Source of the DNA: JALYRV01 sp040902895
GTDB lineage: Bacteria > Acidobacteriota > Vicinamibacteria > Vicinamibacterales > SCN-69-37
Assembly (NCBI GenBank): GCA_040902895.1
Contig: JBBDWL010000081.1
Span: forward strand, 56,339 to 120,338
Length of the DNA: 64,000 bases
Reading direction: 5' to 3'
In this document: positions 44,267 through 52,456 of the stretch, one piece after another
Layout of the letters: the number at the start of each line of letters is the position of its first letter
How positions within the stretch are numbered: position 1 is the stretch's first letter
Made by a program: the position numbers and the translations under genes
The notes under the pieces: generated by a model
The model's database searches: none
What the model was told of the DNA's origin: nothing
What the model saw: only the letters and a program-made list of their open reading frames with translations

Positions 44267-45961
44267 CTAGTTGACTGTCGTGTTGCCCCAGACCAAGGCG
44301 TTACCCCAAACCAAGGCGTTTCCCGAAACCAGCGTGTTTCCCCAAACCAGTGCGTTACCCCAAACGAGTGCGTTACCCCAGACCAGCGCATTGCCCCAGA
44401 CCAACGCATTCCCCCAAACCAACGCGTTACCCCAAACCAGCGCGTTGCCCGAGACAACTTGGTTTCCCCATACTAGGGCGGTCCCTTGAAGCTCTTTCCC
44501 TGCAACCCCGAACGCAATCCCGCTCGCCACGACCGCAACGCCATCGATCGTCGCGGCCGGCAGCGCGACGCCCGGACCGTTCTTGGCGACAAACATCGCG
44601 AGCGGAAGATTGATTTCTCCGGCGCCCATTTCGATTAGGCCGGCGCCTTCGATCGGCGAGGCGGTGAGTTGCATCGCGAGCTTGACCTGCGCGGGCGTCA
44701 GCGACGGCGCGGCGTCGAACAGCAGCGCGACGGCGCCAGACACGACCGCCGCCGACATGCTCGTGCCACTCAGCTCGATTCGGCCGTTCGCGCCCTGACC
44801 GCCCGCGCGGCGCTCGGGATAGATCTGCCACAGCGTCGATCCGTCAGCGCCCGCCGCCACAATGCGATTGCCGGGCGCGAGCACGTCGGGCTTAATCAGG
44901 CCGTCGGGATAGGTCGGGCCGCGCGAGCTCCACGTCGCCACCACATCGTCGGCCAGCGCCGCGGTGCCGCGCGTGTTGGCGCCGCCCGCCGTCAGCGACG
45001 CCGCCGACAGGCCGGGCGAGACGATGCCGCCGAGAATCATGCGGCCATCGCCGGTCTTGCCAAGATTGCCGGCGGAGGCGACCACGACGATGCCGGCGCG
45101 CACGGCGCGCTCGACCGCCTGACATAGCGGATCGTCCGACGCGCTTTCCTGCGGCGCATGGCCCAGCGAAAGATTGATGACGCGCAGCTGATACTGCGCG
45201 CGATTGGCCACCGCCCAGTCGATCGCCTCGATGACATCGGCGACCGTGCCCTGGCCGTTCTCGTCGAGCACGCGCAGGCTCACGAGATGCGCGCCCGGCG
45301 CCATGCCGCGAAGTCCTTTCGGCCCGGGCTCGTTGCCCGCGATAATGCTGGCGACGTGCGTGCCGTGTCCGTACGCGTCGCTGGCGGCAGAGGCGAGCGC
45401 GCCGCCGGCGCCGTTCACGAAGTCGAAGCTGGCGACCACCTTGCCCGCAAGCGACGTATGCCGCGAGATGCCCGAGTCGATCACCGCGACGCCAACGCCG
45501 GTGCCGTCGTACCGGCCATCGCGCGTGCCGCGCTCGGTCCGGATCGCCTGCAGCTGGTCGGCGCCGGTCGCTTCGACAGCCACGGCCATGGTGCTGATGA
45601 CGGTGTGATTGCCAGAGATATGCGGAATGGAAGGATCGGCCGCGAGCCCCGCGAGGGCGTTGGCGCCGACGTCGAGCACCGCGCCGCCCGAGAAATGCCG
45701 CTTGATCCGCGCGCCATGCCTGGCCGCCAGCGATTCCACCGCGGCCGGCGAGAGATTGTCGACGATGACGTCGGTGCGCGCCGCGGCGCCGGCGGCAAGC
45801 CGCGCCTCGAGATCGCGCGACAGCTTCGGCCCCCGCCCCTGCGCTTCGGCCGCCGGCGCGACGATACCTGTGAAGGCAGCAGCCGCCGCGGCGATCAGCA
45901 TCCACCGGCGGGCTGCGCGAGCAGACGTCTCCGGTGCCGGGGTCATCGTGAGCATTCGCAT
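44267..45961 (-). CDS. Exported subtilisin-like (S8) serine protease with C-terminal ALVWGN repeats
   Basis: 564 residues; ATG 45961 with AAGGA 5 nt upstream. Signal peptide within 1-40 (WMLIAAAAAAFTGIVAPAAEAQ). S8 catalytic triad: Asp in VAVIDSGISRHTSL, His in DAYGHGTHVASIIAG, Ser in LSGTSMSAAVVSGAVAL. It ends with eleven hexapeptides, mainly A-L-V-W-G-N. Such W-G-N repeats follow S8 domains in related Acidobacteriota (recollection). Expected periplasmic or surface-exposed. A long structured gap separates it from the ABC binding protein on the other strand. Confidence 0.92.
   Translation of the reverse strand: MRMLTMTPAPETSARAARRWMLIAAAAAAFTGIVAPAAEAQGRGPKLSRDLEARLAAGAAARTDVIVDNLSPAAVESLAARHGARIKRHFSGGAVLDVGANALAGLAADPSIPHISGNHTVISTMAVAVEATGADQLQAIRTERGTRDGRYDGTGVGVAVIDSGISRHTSLAGKVVASFDFVNGAGGALASAASDAYGHGTHVASIIAGNEPGPKGLRGMAPGAHLVSLRVLDENGQGTVADVIEAIDWAVANRAQYQLRVINLSLGHAPQESASDDPLCQAVERAVRAGIVVVASAGNLGKTGDGRMILGGIVSPGLSAASLTAGGANTRGTAALADDVVATWSSRGPTYPDGLIKPDVLAPGNRIVAAGADGSTLWQIYPERRAGGQGANGRIELSGTSMSAAVVSGAVALLFDAAPSLTPAQVKLAMQLTASPIEGAGLIEMGAGEINLPLAMFVAKNGPGVALPAATIDGVAVVASGIAFGVAGKELQGTALVWGNQVVSGNALVWGNALVWGNALVWGNALVWGNALVWGNALVWGNTLVSGNALVWGNALVWGNTTVN
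44279..44480 (-). repeat. 18-bp tandem repeat encoding hexapeptides (ALVWGN)
   Basis: About eleven 18-nt units in frame at the 3' end of the subtilase gene, near-identical apart from units 2 and 9 (QVVSGN and TLVSGN). Unit length keeps the frame. Confidence 0.85.
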
Positions 45962-46258
45962 ATGTCCTTAAACTGAGTTATGGGAAGAGCCGGTGACGAT
46001 CCTTAAGGCACGCGCGATGCCATCGACGCGCGAACGCGCCGCTGATAGGACACGAAGGGACTATCGGTGGCAGAAACTGCAATGTGGAGAGCGGCCGGCA
46101 TCGAAGCGGCCTGTTTGCAGAAACTTAAAACGTTGCAGAAACGGCCAACTTCTTGGCCTTGGCCGGAGCGCGCGGGTTTTGGGTAACAACTACCCGAAAA
46201 GGCTGAGCAATCTCGAAACTCTGTATACAGGCCAACTTGTTGGCCGGGCGGGCAATTT
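45962..46258. other. 297-bp intergenic region with repeats and hairpins (divergent promoters)
   Basis: No convincing gene. It holds GCAGAAACTGCAA (46070-46082), two direct copies of TTGCAGAAAC (46115-46124 and 46133-46142, 18 bp apart), two sister hairpins GGCCAA-CTTC-TTGGCC (46143-46158) and GGCCAA-CTTG-TTGGCC (46230-46245), a hairpin GGGTA-ACAAC-TACCC (46181-46195), and the palindrome CTGTATACAG (46221-46230). Upstream of both the subtilase (minus) and the ABC binding protein (plus). Confidence 0.6.
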
Positions 46259-48016
46259 TTGACCAGACTTCTCAAACTCGTTGCCGTCATTGCGGTTGTT
46301 GCGGCCGTCGCCGTCCTCTTCCGGGCCTGGTGGCAGCGCGAAACCGTGCAATCCCGTGACGTCACGCCGATCGTCGCCACGCTGCGCACCGAGCCCGAAA
46401 GCTTCAATCGCCTCGTCACCGCTTCATCGGCCGTCGACGTCATCACCAACCTGATTCATGCGCCGCTCGTGAAGGTCGATCGGCAGACCGGCGCGCTCAT
46501 GCCATGGCTGGCGGAGCGGTGGGAACAGGTGGATGCGGGGATTGAAGCCGGACCTGAAGCTGATGCCGAAGCTAAAGCTTCGGCCTACCAGCCGGCCTAC
46601 AGGCTGCACCTGCGTCCGGGCCTGCGCTTTTCCGACGGCACGCCATTCACGTCTGCCGACGTGGTCTTCACATTCCGCGCGCTCTACGACGAGCGCGTGA
46701 ACAGCGCGCTGGCAAGCGGCCTGCGCGTCGACGGCCTTCCCCTGACCGTGACAGCGGAAAACGATCTGACCGTGCGTGTCGAGTTTCCCGCGCCGTACGG
46801 ACCGGGACTCGCGATGCTCGATCCGCTGCCGATTCTGCCGCGGCATCGTCTCGAACAGGCGCTGGCGGAGGGCCGCCTCGCGGAAGCCTGGGCCGCGTCG
46901 GCACCGCCCGAATCAATCGTTGGTCTCGGACCGTTCGTCGTAAGCGAAGTGCGCGCCGGCGAATCGATGACGTTCGCGCGCAATCCGCATTACTTCCGCC
47001 GCGACGACCAGGGCGCGCTTCCACGCATCGATCGCCTGATCGTGCGCGTCGTGCCGGATCAAAGCGCCGAGATGGTGCAGCTCGAATCAGGTGCGGCCGA
47101 TCTCGTCACCAGCGGCCTGCGCGCCGAAGACATTGCCGCGTTCCAGACGCTCGAGCAGCAGGGACGCGTGCGGCTGCATCGCGTCGGCATCGGGCTGGAT
47201 CCCAACGCGCTCTGGTTCAATCTCAAGGCGGGCGCGCCCCCGTCGATCGATCGGCCATGGCTGCAACGCAGAGAGCTGCGGCAGGCGATTTCGCGCGCGG
47301 TCAACCGGCAGCGAATGATCGATACGGTGTTTCTCGGCGAGGCCGAACCGGTCATCACACCGGTGACGCCGGGACATGGCGCGTGGCATGCGGCCGATGT
47401 GAGACCGCCGGCGCACAATCTCGCGGAGGCCGGACGGCTGCTCGCGGCACTCGGACTCGAAGATCGCAACGGCGACGGCATCCGCGAAGACGCCAACGGA
47501 CGCGAGGCGCGCATCGCCATCCTCACGCAGCGCGGACACACGATTCGCGAGCGGATGACGTCGGTGATTCAGGAGGACTTACGCCGGGCCGGCATTGCCG
47601 TCGACGTCGTGCCGCTCGAGGTGGGCGCGCTCATCGCCAGGATCGGCAGCGGCGACTACGACGCGGTGCTGTTCGGACTGCAGTCGAGCGCGGCGGATCC
47701 CGCGCTCAATCTCGACTTCTGGCTGCCGCGCGGCGCCTTTCACTTCTGGAATCCCGCGCAGCCTGCGCCCGCGACCGAGTGGGAAGCCGCGCTTGCATCA
47801 TTAATGGATCGCGTGGCGCGATTGTCCGATCAGCAGGAGCGGTACAGCGCGTTTCACCGGGTGCAACGGCTCTTCGCCCAGGAGCTGCCGGCCATCTACT
47901 TCGCGGCGCCGCGCGTGGTGTTCGCGACCAGCGCGCGCATCGAGGGCATCAAACCGGCGGTCACCATGCCGCACGTGCTGTGGATGCCCGACACGCTGTT
48001 GGTCGCGGGACGCTGA
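46259..48016 (+). CDS. ABC transporter peptide-binding protein (SBP_bac_5 type)
   Basis: 585 residues; TTG 46259 is the only available start near the signal sequence. Residues 4-24 are a membrane anchor or uncleaved signal (LLKLVAVIAVVAAVAVLFRAWW). DppA/OppA-like lobes: IVATLRTEPESFNRLVTASSAVDVITNLIHAPLVKVDRQTGALMPWLAERWE, RPGLRFSDGTPFTSADVVFTFRALYD, FNLKAGAPPSIDRPWLQRRELRQAISRAVNRQRMIDTVFLG. A palindromic insertion at 46565-46589 encodes AEAKASAYQ between the early lobes. The stop codon directly precedes a long hairpin that contains the next gene's start. Confidence 0.88.
   Translation: MTRLLKLVAVIAVVAAVAVLFRAWWQRETVQSRDVTPIVATLRTEPESFNRLVTASSAVDVITNLIHAPLVKVDRQTGALMPWLAERWEQVDAGIEAGPEADAEAKASAYQPAYRLHLRPGLRFSDGTPFTSADVVFTFRALYDERVNSALASGLRVDGLPLTVTAENDLTVRVEFPAPYGPGLAMLDPLPILPRHRLEQALAEGRLAEAWAASAPPESIVGLGPFVVSEVRAGESMTFARNPHYFRRDDQGALPRIDRLIVRVVPDQSAEMVQLESGAADLVTSGLRAEDIAAFQTLEQQGRVRLHRVGIGLDPNALWFNLKAGAPPSIDRPWLQRRELRQAISRAVNRQRMIDTVFLGEAEPVITPVTPGHGAWHAADVRPPAHNLAEAGRLLAALGLEDRNGDGIREDANGREARIAILTQRGHTIRERMTSVIQEDLRRAGIAVDVVPLEVGALIARIGSGDYDAVLFGLQSSAADPALNLDFWLPRGAFHFWNPAQPAPATEWEAALASLMDRVARLSDQQERYSAFHRVQRLFAQELPAIYFAAPRVVFATSARIEGIKPAVTMPHVLWMPDTLLVAGR
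46565..46589 (+). repeat. GTAGG-type palindrome, in-frame inside the binding-protein gene
   Basis: GCCGAAGCT-AA-AGCTTCGGC (46565-46584), perfect 9-bp arms, followed by CTACC. Encodes A-E-A-K-A-S-A-Y in the protein. Confidence 0.8.
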
Positions 48017-48074
48017 AAATGGGGACGGGTCTGATTTTTACGAAACATGAAAAAATCAGACCCGTCCCCATTTT
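48016..48074. repeat. Long perfect hairpin element (copy 2)
   Basis: 24-bp arms at 48016-48039 and 48051-48074 with an 11-nt loop. Core ATGGGGACGGGTCTGA as in the copy at 21428-21505. The ATG start of the downstream permease (48019) is in the left arm, and its first 18 or so codons run through both arms. Confidence 0.85.
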
Positions 48075-49008
48075 TATTCGCAAACTCGCCGCCGGTGCGC
48101 TGTTCGTGGCGCTGGTGTCGACCGCCGCGCTGCTGCTGGCGCGCCGCGCTCCGGGCGATTACACCGACACGCTACGCGCCGCGCGCGTCTCGTCCGACAC
48201 GATCGAGCGCGAGCGGCGGCGCCTGTACCTCGATCGATCGCTTCCTGATCTGTCGCTCATCTGGTTGTCGGGCCTCGCGCGGCTCGATCTCGGCACGTCG
48301 TATCGCTTCGACCGCCCGGTCAGAAGCCTGCTCGTCGAACGTGCACCGAGGACGTTCGCGCTCGTCGGCGCGGCGCTGGTCCTCGCCTTCGCGGCCGGCA
48401 TCGTCTGGGGCACGTCACTGGCGCGCGGGCCGCGGCTGATACGCGCGCCGCTGTCGGCGCTCGCCAGTCTGTCACTCGCGATGCCTTCCATCGTCGTGCT
48501 CTTCGCGCTGCTGCTCGTCGCGACCCGCACCGGCTGGCTCGGTGCCGGAGATCAGTCGATCGTCATCCCGCTCCTCGGGATTGCCGCGCTCGTCGTGCCC
48601 GCGGCTGCCGCGCTCGCCCGCATGCACGCGCAGGCGCTCGATGAAGCGCTCGTGCAGCCGTGGGCGATAGCCAGCGCCGCCCGCGGCGTGCCGCAGCGAC
48701 AGCTCGTTTGGAAGCGCGGCATGCGCGTGGCCGCGACGCGTGTGGCTTCTATCGCACCCCTCGTGGCCGCAAACGTCATCGGTGCGTCGCTGCTCGTCGA
48801 AGTGGTCACCGGGTGGGCCGGCCTGGGCCGGCTTACGCTCGATGCGCTCGTCGCGCGCGACGTGTTCCTGGTTGCCGGCTGCACCGCGACCGTCTCCGCG
48901 GCGGTCGCGCTGCTCGCCATCCTCTCGGATGCCGTCGTCGTTCTGCTGGATCCGCGCATCGCCGCGCACGAAATTCAGCCGGGTATGATTTCCGGGGGCG
49001 CGCGCTGA
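48019..49008 (+). CDS. ABC transporter permease (DppB-like)
   Basis: 329 residues from ATG 48019. The frame is open upstream, but inside the binding-protein gene. N-terminal TM after an element-encoded head (MGTGLIFTKHEKIRPVP, IFIRKLAAGALFVALVST). Core motifs of the DppB family: RLYLDRSLPDLSLIWLSGLARLDLGTSYRFDRPVRSLLVERAPRTFALVGAALVLAFA, EALVQPWAIASAARGVPQRQLVWKRGMRVAATR (permease EAA-like loop). It pairs with the next gene, which starts in its stop codon (TGATG). Confidence 0.88.
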   Translation: MGTGLIFTKHEKIRPVPIFIRKLAAGALFVALVSTAALLLARRAPGDYTDTLRAARVSSDTIERERRRLYLDRSLPDLSLIWLSGLARLDLGTSYRFDRPVRSLLVERAPRTFALVGAALVLAFAAGIVWGTSLARGPRLIRAPLSALASLSLAMPSIVVLFALLLVATRTGWLGAGDQSIVIPLLGIAALVVPAAAALARMHAQALDEALVQPWAIASAARGVPQRQLVWKRGMRVAATRVASIAPLVAANVIGASLLVEVVTGWAGLGRLTLDALVARDVFLVAGCTATVSAAVALLAILSDAVVVLLDPRIAAHEIQPGMISGGAR

Positions 49009-50039
49009 TGGCGCGCCGCGCGGGCCTCACACTCGCCGGTCTGCTGGCGCTGCTCATGATGCTCGGGGATCGCGTGGCGCCGAACAGCGCCGCCGAGCAG
49101 TTCGCCGATCGCGCGTGGGCGCCGCCAATGCCGCTTCGTCTCGACGGCGCCGCCGTGATCGCGCATCCCCTGCGGATGCACGATCGGCTCGGCCGCACCT
49201 TTAGAGAAGACACATCGCAGCGCATCGAGATCGACTGGTTTTCGCGCGGCCGGCTGATCGCGACACGCGCATCCGATCCCGAGCCGCTGCTCCTGTTCGG
49301 CGCCGACACCCTTGGCCGCGACGTGCTCGCACGCGTCGCCGGCGCTGCGCGCTGGTCGCTTGGCGTGGCTGTAACCGGCTCGCTCCTCGCCATCGCGCTC
49401 GGCGCCCTCTTCGGCGCCATCGCCGCGAGCGGCAGCCGCCTGGTCGATCGCCTCGTCGTGGCTTCTGCCACGGCGCTGGCAACACTGCCTATCGTTTATA
49501 TCGTGCTCACGCTGCGCGCCGCCCTGCCGCTGGTGATGGCCCCCCGCGATGTCTTCATTGCGCTCGCGCTCCTCTTCGGCATTGTCGGCTGGCCGCTGAC
49601 CGCGCGCGGCGTGCGGGGGATCCTGATGCGCGAGCGCGCGCTCGACTATGCGCAGGCCGCCCGCGCCGCCGGCGCATCCCGCCTGCGCCTGATGACCGTG
49701 CATCTGCTGCCTGCGACGTCCGGCTTTCTCGTCACGCAGTTCCTCATTCTGGTGCCCGGATTTCTTCTCTCCGAAGTCACGCTCTCGTTCCTGGGTCTGG
49801 GTTTCCCCGAACCCACGCCAAGCTGGGGGACGATGCTTCAGGACGCGAGCAACGTGCGCGTCATTGCAGACGCACCGTGGATGCTGGCGCCCGCGGCGGC
49901 AATCGCGGTCACTTCACTGGCACTCCATCTTGCCGCCGGGCGTCCATTGCTCTCCGGCGGGGCCCCCTACACCCCGCCTGGCTCGGTCGCTCGCGGGGCC
50001 CCATCGCCCCGCTCCGCTTCCTCGCGGTCCTCGCGTTGA
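49008..50039 (+). CDS. ABC transporter permease (DppC-like), altered C-terminus
   Basis: 343 residues; ATG 49008 overlaps the upstream stop (TGATG). DppC-type features: N-terminal TM, LLLFGADTLGRDVLARVAGAARWSLGVAVTGSLLAIALGALFGAIA, ERALDYAQAARAAGASRLRLMTVHLLPATSGFLVTQF (EAA loop), SEVTLSFLGLGFPEPTPSWGTMLQD. The C-terminal 30 residues (SGGAPYTPPGSVARGAPSPRSASSRSSR) are low-complexity and encoded by GGGGCCCC-type repeats, so the natural end may be near LLSGG. No ATP-binding subunit follows. Confidence 0.85.
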   Translation: MARRAGLTLAGLLALLMMLGDRVAPNSAAEQFADRAWAPPMPLRLDGAAVIAHPLRMHDRLGRTFREDTSQRIEIDWFSRGRLIATRASDPEPLLLFGADTLGRDVLARVAGAARWSLGVAVTGSLLAIALGALFGAIAASGSRLVDRLVVASATALATLPIVYIVLTLRAALPLVMAPRDVFIALALLFGIVGWPLTARGVRGILMRERALDYAQAARAAGASRLRLMTVHLLPATSGFLVTQFLILVPGFLLSEVTLSFLGLGFPEPTPSWGTMLQDASNVRVIADAPWMLAPAAAIAVTSLALHLAAGRPLLSGGAPYTPPGSVARGAPSPRSASSRSSR

Positions 50040-50071
50040 CAGTCTTCACTCGCGCCCGATAGTCTCGGCGC

Positions 50072-50959
50072 GTGGCCAGCCTCGATCTCTCAGGTGTCTT
50101 TCCGCCGGTGCCCACGCCGTTCGCGGCGGATGAATCGATCGCTCCCGCCGCGCTGCAGCACAACCTCAGTCACATGCTGCGCGCGCCGCTGCGCGGGGTC
50201 GTCGTGCTCGGCTCGAATGGCGAGGCGCCCCTCGTGGCCGACGATGATGCGGAGGCGATGATTGCGGCCGCGCGCGAGGTGGTGCCGCGCGATCGGGTGC
50301 TCGTTGCGGGCACCGGACGCGAGTCGACGCGCGAGACGATCCGGTTTACCGAGCGCGCGGCCGCCGCGGGAGCGGATGCCGTTCTCGTGCGCACGCCATC
50401 CTTCTTCAAGTCTCAGCTCACCACTGCGGCTTTCGTCCGGCATTACACCGAGGTTGCCGATCGATCGCCTGTGCCGGTGCTCCTCTATAACTACACCGCG
50501 CTTACCGGCGTCACGCTGCCTCCCGAAGCAGTTGCCACGCTCGCACAACATCCCAACATCATCGGTATGAAAGAGTCGGGCACCGACGAGCTGCTGATTG
50601 CGGCATATGGCGCGCACGTGTCTGAAAATTTTCAGCTTCTTGGCGGCACTGTCACCGCGCTGCATGCCTCGATGGCAGCCGGCGCCACCGGCGCCGTCCT
50701 CGCCGCCGCTGTCGTCGTCCCCGCCAGGTGCATCGAGCTCTTCGACATGTTTCGGACCGGCCGCGAGCGGGAGGGGCGCGAGCTTCAGCGGCGGATTGTC
50801 GCGCTTAACGCGCACGTGACGGCGACCTACGGGGTGGCGGGCCTGAAGATCGCGCAGGATCTCGTCGGTCAGCGCGGAGGTCTGCCGCGCCTGCCCCTGC
50901 TGCCCGCGCCCGCGGACGCGCGCGCCGTGATTGCCGCCGAGCTCGACGAACTCGAGTAA
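50072..50959 (+). CDS. DapA-family aldolase/lyase
   Basis: 295 residues; GTG start. TIM-barrel: GVFPPVPTPFAADESI, LGSNGEAPLVADDD (G-S-N-G-E, pyruvate carboxylate binding), DAVLVRTPSFFKSQLTTAAFVRHY, VPVLLYNYTALTGVTLP with the Tyr, IIGMKESGTDEL with the Schiff-base Lys. Class I aldolase of the dihydrodipicolinate synthase/N-acetylneuraminate lyase superfamily; exact substrate unknown. It follows the ABC permease gene by 32 nt; whether it is in the same operon is unclear. Confidence 0.85.
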   Translation: MASLDLSGVFPPVPTPFAADESIAPAALQHNLSHMLRAPLRGVVVLGSNGEAPLVADDDAEAMIAAAREVVPRDRVLVAGTGRESTRETIRFTERAAAAGADAVLVRTPSFFKSQLTTAAFVRHYTEVADRSPVPVLLYNYTALTGVTLPPEAVATLAQHPNIIGMKESGTDELLIAAYGAHVSENFQLLGGTVTALHASMAAGATGAVLAAAVVVPARCIELFDMFRTGREREGRELQRRIVALNAHVTATYGVAGLKIAQDLVGQRGGLPRLPLLPAPADARAVIAAELDELE

Positions 50960-51001
50960 GTCGGTACGCGCGTTGCACCTAGCCCGGCCGAGGACCGCTT
51001 C

Positions 51002-52456
51002 ATGCCTGCCAGAGCTCCCCTGACCATCGGCGTCGCCGTCGCTCTCACGGCGTTTTTGGCCGCCTGCGCCACCAATCCCGTCACCGGAAGGCGCGAGCTG
51101 GCGCTGATGAGCGAGGCTCAGGAAATCCAGCTTGGCCGGCAGGCCGATGCCGACATCCGGAAGACGATGGGCGTGTATAACGACCCGGAGCTGCAGCGCT
51201 ATGTGCAGAACATCGGCCTGCGGCTCGCGAAATCGTCGGAGCGGCCGCACCTTCCCTGGTCGTTCGCCGTCATCGACTCTCCGGCCATCAACGCGTTCGC
51301 GGTTCCCGGCGGCTTCATTTATCTGACCCGCGGCATTCTCCCGTTTCTCGACGATGAGGCGGAGCTCGCCGGCGTGATCGGTCACGAAATTGGCCACGTC
51401 ACCGCGCGCCACACCGTCGCGCAATATTCACGTCAGACCGCCGCGGGCGTCGGGCTCGGCGTGCTCGGCATCTTCATTCCCGCCATCGGGCGGGCGGCGC
51501 CGATTGCCGAAGCAGGCCTTGGCGCGCTGTTCCTGAAGTACGGACGCGATGACGAGCGCGAGGCCGATCGCCTCGGCGTCGCCTACAACGCGCGCAACGG
51601 CTGGGACCCGGCCGGCGTCGCGGGCATGCTGACGACGCTGGCGCAGCTGGAAGAGGCGAGCGGATCGCGGCGCGGCGTGCCGAACTGGCTGTCGACGCAT
51701 CCGGCGCCGGCCGATCGCGTGCAGGAAATACAGACCTTCGTCGCCGAGGCACGCAAGACGAGCAACGCGTCAGCCACCAACGAGCAGGCATTCCTGCAGC
51801 AGATCGACGGCATCATCTACGGCGACAGCCCTGAAAAAGGTGTCGTGCGCGGCGCGAGCTTCGAGCACAGCGCGCTGCGGTTCGCGATGCGCTTTCCGGC
51901 GGGATGGGACATCTCGAACACCGACGAGCAGGTTGCCGCGAAGCGTCCGAACGCCGAGCAGTATCTGATTCTCGAGCTCGTGCAGGCGCAGGGCGGATCG
52001 CTCGAGCAGGTTGCGCAGCAGCAGATGGCGAAGGCGGGCTTTCAACTCGTCGAAGGCAGCCGCACCCGCATCAACGGTCTCGACGCCGTCGTCGGCACCT
52101 ATCGCGGGACATTGCAGGGGATGGGGCAGGCAGGCGCGCGCGCCGCGCACATCCTGCATGGCGATCGGGTGTATCTGCTCGTGGGGATTGCGCCGGCCGG
52201 CCAGTTCAACGCCGCGCAAGGGACGTTCGATCAGTCGATTGGGACATTCCGGCCGCTGACCGCGGCGCAGGCCGCGGCGATCCGGCCGAATCGCCTGGAT
52301 CTCTATACGGCACGCGCCGGCGACAGCTGGCAGGGCATCGCGTCGCGCGCCGGCGAAGACACCATCAGGCCGTCGACGCTGGCGATCATGAACGACTACG
52401 AACCGTCGGCGCCGCCGCGCGCCGGCGACCGCCTGAAAATCGTGGTGGTGGGATGA
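51002..52456 (+). CDS. M48-family metalloprotease, lipoprotein
   Basis: 484 residues. Lipobox LAAC at about residue 23 (TAFLAACATNP), so lipid-anchored. M48 catalytic: LAGVIGHEIGHVTARHTV (HExxH), and DDEREADRLGVAYN with the third zinc ligand Glu. A C-terminal region after residue 270 (beta-rich) ends with a LysM-like segment (LYTARAGDSWQGIASRAGEDTIRPSTLAIMNDYEPSAPPRAGDRLKIV). Likely a BepA/YfgC-type periplasmic protease for outer-membrane quality control. The stop overlaps MtgA-type gene start (ATGA). Confidence 0.93.
   Translation: MPARAPLTIGVAVALTAFLAACATNPVTGRRELALMSEAQEIQLGRQADADIRKTMGVYNDPELQRYVQNIGLRLAKSSERPHLPWSFAVIDSPAINAFAVPGGFIYLTRGILPFLDDEAELAGVIGHEIGHVTARHTVAQYSRQTAAGVGLGVLGIFIPAIGRAAPIAEAGLGALFLKYGRDDEREADRLGVAYNARNGWDPAGVAGMLTTLAQLEEASGSRRGVPNWLSTHPAPADRVQEIQTFVAEARKTSNASATNEQAFLQQIDGIIYGDSPEKGVVRGASFEHSALRFAMRFPAGWDISNTDEQVAAKRPNAEQYLILELVQAQGGSLEQVAQQQMAKAGFQLVEGSRTRINGLDAVVGTYRGTLQGMGQAGARAAHILHGDRVYLLVGIAPAGQFNAAQGTFDQSIGTFRPLTAAQAAAIRPNRLDLYTARAGDSWQGIASRAGEDTIRPSTLAIMNDYEPSAPPRAGDRLKIVVVG

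Noticed and set aside
44279..44480. Repeat array considered as CRISPR
   Set aside because: Units are 18 bp without spacers, lie in frame in a protease gene, and no cas gene is present.
46069..46082. Sigma-54 promoter candidate TGGCAG-AAAC-TGCA
   Set aside because: The GG and GC are 10 nt apart instead of 12, so it does not fit the -24/-12 spacing.
46070..46245. Riboswitch (c-di-GMP or similar)
   Set aside because: Hairpins are present, but no conserved aptamer core known to me (such as GEMM) could be identified.
45993..46262. 89-codon plus-strand frame in the subtilase/ABC gap
   Set aside because: Translation follows the hairpins and repeats of the intergenic region, with no ribosome site and no family likeness.
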